A stretch of 13,952 nt of DNA. It comes from Baffinella frigidus. Taxonomy: Eukaryota; Cryptophyceae; Cryptomonadales; Baffinellaceae. The notes beneath the pieces are model-generated. The model made no database searches, was not told the DNA's origin, and saw nothing but the letters and a program-made list of their open reading frames with translations. Position numbers and translations under genes: made by a program. This document shows, in pieces, positions 13,001 to 13,952 of the stretch (positions within the stretch are counted from its first letter, which is position 1; each line of letters opens with the position of its first letter). The stretch spans positions 44,945-58,896 of the forward strand of contig MU646839.1 of NCBI GenBank assembly GCA_026770585.1, read 5' to 3'.

Positions 13001-13113
13001 CATCCCTAAAGGACCTTTAGTGGCCAGTAGGCGCATGCGCCCTACCGTAGGGCCCTAGGACCTACCTAGGACCTCTGTGGGTCGTTTTCGACCCGCTGGC
13101 CACTTCAGGGATA
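13001..13113 (+). mobile_element. Family D foldback element (MITE), copy 3
   Basis: 113 bp. Same orientation as copy 1, with an 8-bp AAAGGACC insertion in the left terminus. Core GCGCATGCGCCCTACCGTAG; right terminus GCTGGCCACTTCAGGGATA. Confidence 0.85.
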
Positions 13114-13148
13114 GTTGAGCAGGACCTAGAGAGAGCGCATGTGCACTC

Positions 13149-13270
13149 TGCAGGGGTACCTCGCGCATAAGGAGACGCACCCCCCTAGGACCCTACAGTA
13201 GGCTTTTCTATGGCCCAACGATGGTCCTAGGGGGGGGGGGGAGGCTTCTTATGAGCGAGGTACCCCTGTA
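13149..13270. mobile_element. Family A foldback element (MITE)
   Basis: 122 bp, left TGCAGGGGTACCTCGCGCAT, right complement of TACAGGGGTACCTCGCTCAT. A long G-run lies inside the right arm. Confidence 0.9.
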
Positions 13271-13302
13271 CTCGCCCATCAGGCGCTTGTGGGCCTTTAG
13301 GC

Positions 13303-13384
13303 CCTTTAGGTTCTTCGAGCTCCCAACATAGGCGGACACCGGAACTGGTTCTGCAGAAAAGCCATGCTTCCTTTCGGATCACAT
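13303..13384 (-). repeat. Dispersed repeat family H, inverted copy
   Basis: On the minus strand ATGTGATCCGAAAGGAAGCA, CTGCAGAACCAGTTCCGGTG and TTGGGAGCTCGAAGAACC, about 90 percent like the 10978 copy by eye. Confidence 0.75.
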
Positions 13385-13440
13385 TCAGCCCCCCCGGTGA
13401 TCGAGGTGTGCCCACGAACATGAACATGAACATGGACATG

Positions 13441-13500
13441 CAGTAGCATGGTCCTATGCTCCCAGGTTGCAACTTTGCAGGCACGGTTTCTCCAAGTGCA
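13441..13500 (+). repeat. Dispersed repeat family C, copy 1
   Basis: AGTAGCAT, CCTATGCTCCCAGGTTG and TTTGCAGGCACGGTTTCT recur at 13793-13850 in the same order. The last block also occurs at 12706-12724. Confidence 0.65.
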
Positions 13501-13587
13501 GAGGGGGTACTCTAGGATGGTCCTGTGCTCCTAGGACCAGCCCTACTTTAGGGCCCTATGGCGGTGCGAGACCAAAGATACCTTCAT
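13501..13587. other. No gene; core motifs and family B flank
   Basis: Contains CCCTACTTTAGGGCCCTA, like the interiors of families A and D. From 13571 it holds ACCAAAGATACCTTCATTA, the left half of a family B unit split by the next element. Confidence 0.6.
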
Positions 13588-13710
13588 TACAGGGGTACCT
13601 CAATCTTAAGAAACCACCACCCCCTGGGACCCTACAGTAGGGCTACGCCTAGGGCCCTTTGGTGGTCCTAGGGGGGGGGGGCGGTTTCTTTTGATCGAGG
13701 TACCCCTGCA
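13588..13710. mobile_element. Family A foldback element (MITE) inserted in a family B repeat
   Basis: 123 bp, left TACAGGGGTACCTCAATCTT, right complement of TGCAGGGGTACCTCGATCAA. The flanks CTTCATTA and GTCAACTACCGAGGCTC are continuous in the uninterrupted family B copy at 3066-3092, where one TA occupies the site. Confidence 0.95.
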
Positions 13711-13752
13711 GTCAACTACCGAGGCTCATCGCCTGCCCGACAGAGGCTCACA
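13711..13752 (+). repeat. Family B repeat, right half
   Basis: GTCAACTACCGAGGCTCATC, then GCCTGCCCGACAGAGGCTCA; continues the sequence interrupted at 13588. Confidence 0.8.
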
Positions 13753-13792
13753 AGTATCCTCCATTTCGAGTAACCTCTGTACTTGCAAATGT

Positions 13793-13850
13793 AGTAGCAT
13801 TATCCTAGGCTCCCAGGTTGGCATTCTGCAGGCGCCGTTCCTCGCAGGTT
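13793..13850 (+). repeat. Dispersed repeat family C, copy 2
   Basis: Matches 13441-13500: AGTAGCATTATCCTAGGCTC, CCAGGTTGGCATTCTGCAGG and CGCCGTTCCTCGCAG. Confidence 0.65.
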
Positions 13851-13858
13851 GACCTCTG

Positions 13859-13952
13859 GTGCTTTGTCGCATGCAAAAAGAGCGAGAGGGTGCTTTGTCG
13901 CATGCAAAAAGAGCGAGAGGGTGCTTTGTCGCATGCAAAAAGAGCGAGAGGG
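13859..13952 (+). repeat. 31-bp tandem repeat, three units, running off the window
   Basis: Three identical units (13859, 13890, 13921) of GTGCTTTGTCGCATGCAAAA plus AGAGCGAGAGG; a fourth begins at the last base. Perfect identity suggests recent expansion, and the true copy number is unknown. Confidence 0.95.

Noticed and set aside
1-13952. A CRISPR-like or bacterial defence system
   Set aside because: No regularly spaced identical repeats with unique spacers, no cas-like genes and no operon-style coding; the tandem arrays have no spacers.

Overview
The window looks like repeat-rich nuclear DNA from a eukaryotic microalga. It contains a spliced protein-coding gene, degenerate TTTAGGG/CCCTAAA-type arrays, and many short foldback elements flanked by TA dinucleotides. 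No rRNA, tRNA, bacterial operon or CRISPR array is visible. The recurrent frame-translated peptide of one terminal repeat (RGTSLIRN) reminds me of hypothetical proteins in cryptophyte genomes such as Baffinella/CCMP2293. That is recollection, not a search, so the cryptophyte assignment is tentative.

Layout: 1-5535 is almost entirely repeats. It holds several families of miniature inverted-repeat elements (called A, D, E, I and J here), a 135-bp tandem satellite, TTAGGGA arrays, two copies of a SINE-like element with 13-bp target-site duplications, and a head-to-head CCCTAAA then TTTAGGG/TTTAGCG block. That block is interleaved with at least five copies of a short exon-like cassette. A 47-codon minus-strand reading frame with one hydrophobic segment lies at 5612-5755.

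The main gene runs from 6433 to 10970 on the plus strand. I reconstruct eight exons whose seven junctions all keep phase, giving a 397-residue protein. It has a conserved-looking N-terminal domain (about residues 1-92), a charged coiled coil (about 105-190), and about four and a half divergent copies of a 35-45 residue repeat to the C-terminus. Introns 3-6 are built largely of CCCTAAA-like repeats that run up to the splice sites. Introns 2, 6 and 7 carry foldback elements of families I and J, and intron 7 carries a perfect 42-bp palindrome. Exon 6 is duplicated, and the second copy lies just after a truncated J element that may supply a new 3' splice site.

From 10971 to 13952 repeats dominate again: more A, D, I-type and K elements, often placed back to back at a shared TA, a third SINE-like copy that interrupts a coding-like segment, and a 31-bp tandem repeat at the edge. 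A related empty site inside the window supports TA duplication by family A. I cannot name the main gene's function; the exon model rests on phase agreement and repeat homology between exons, not on transcripts.
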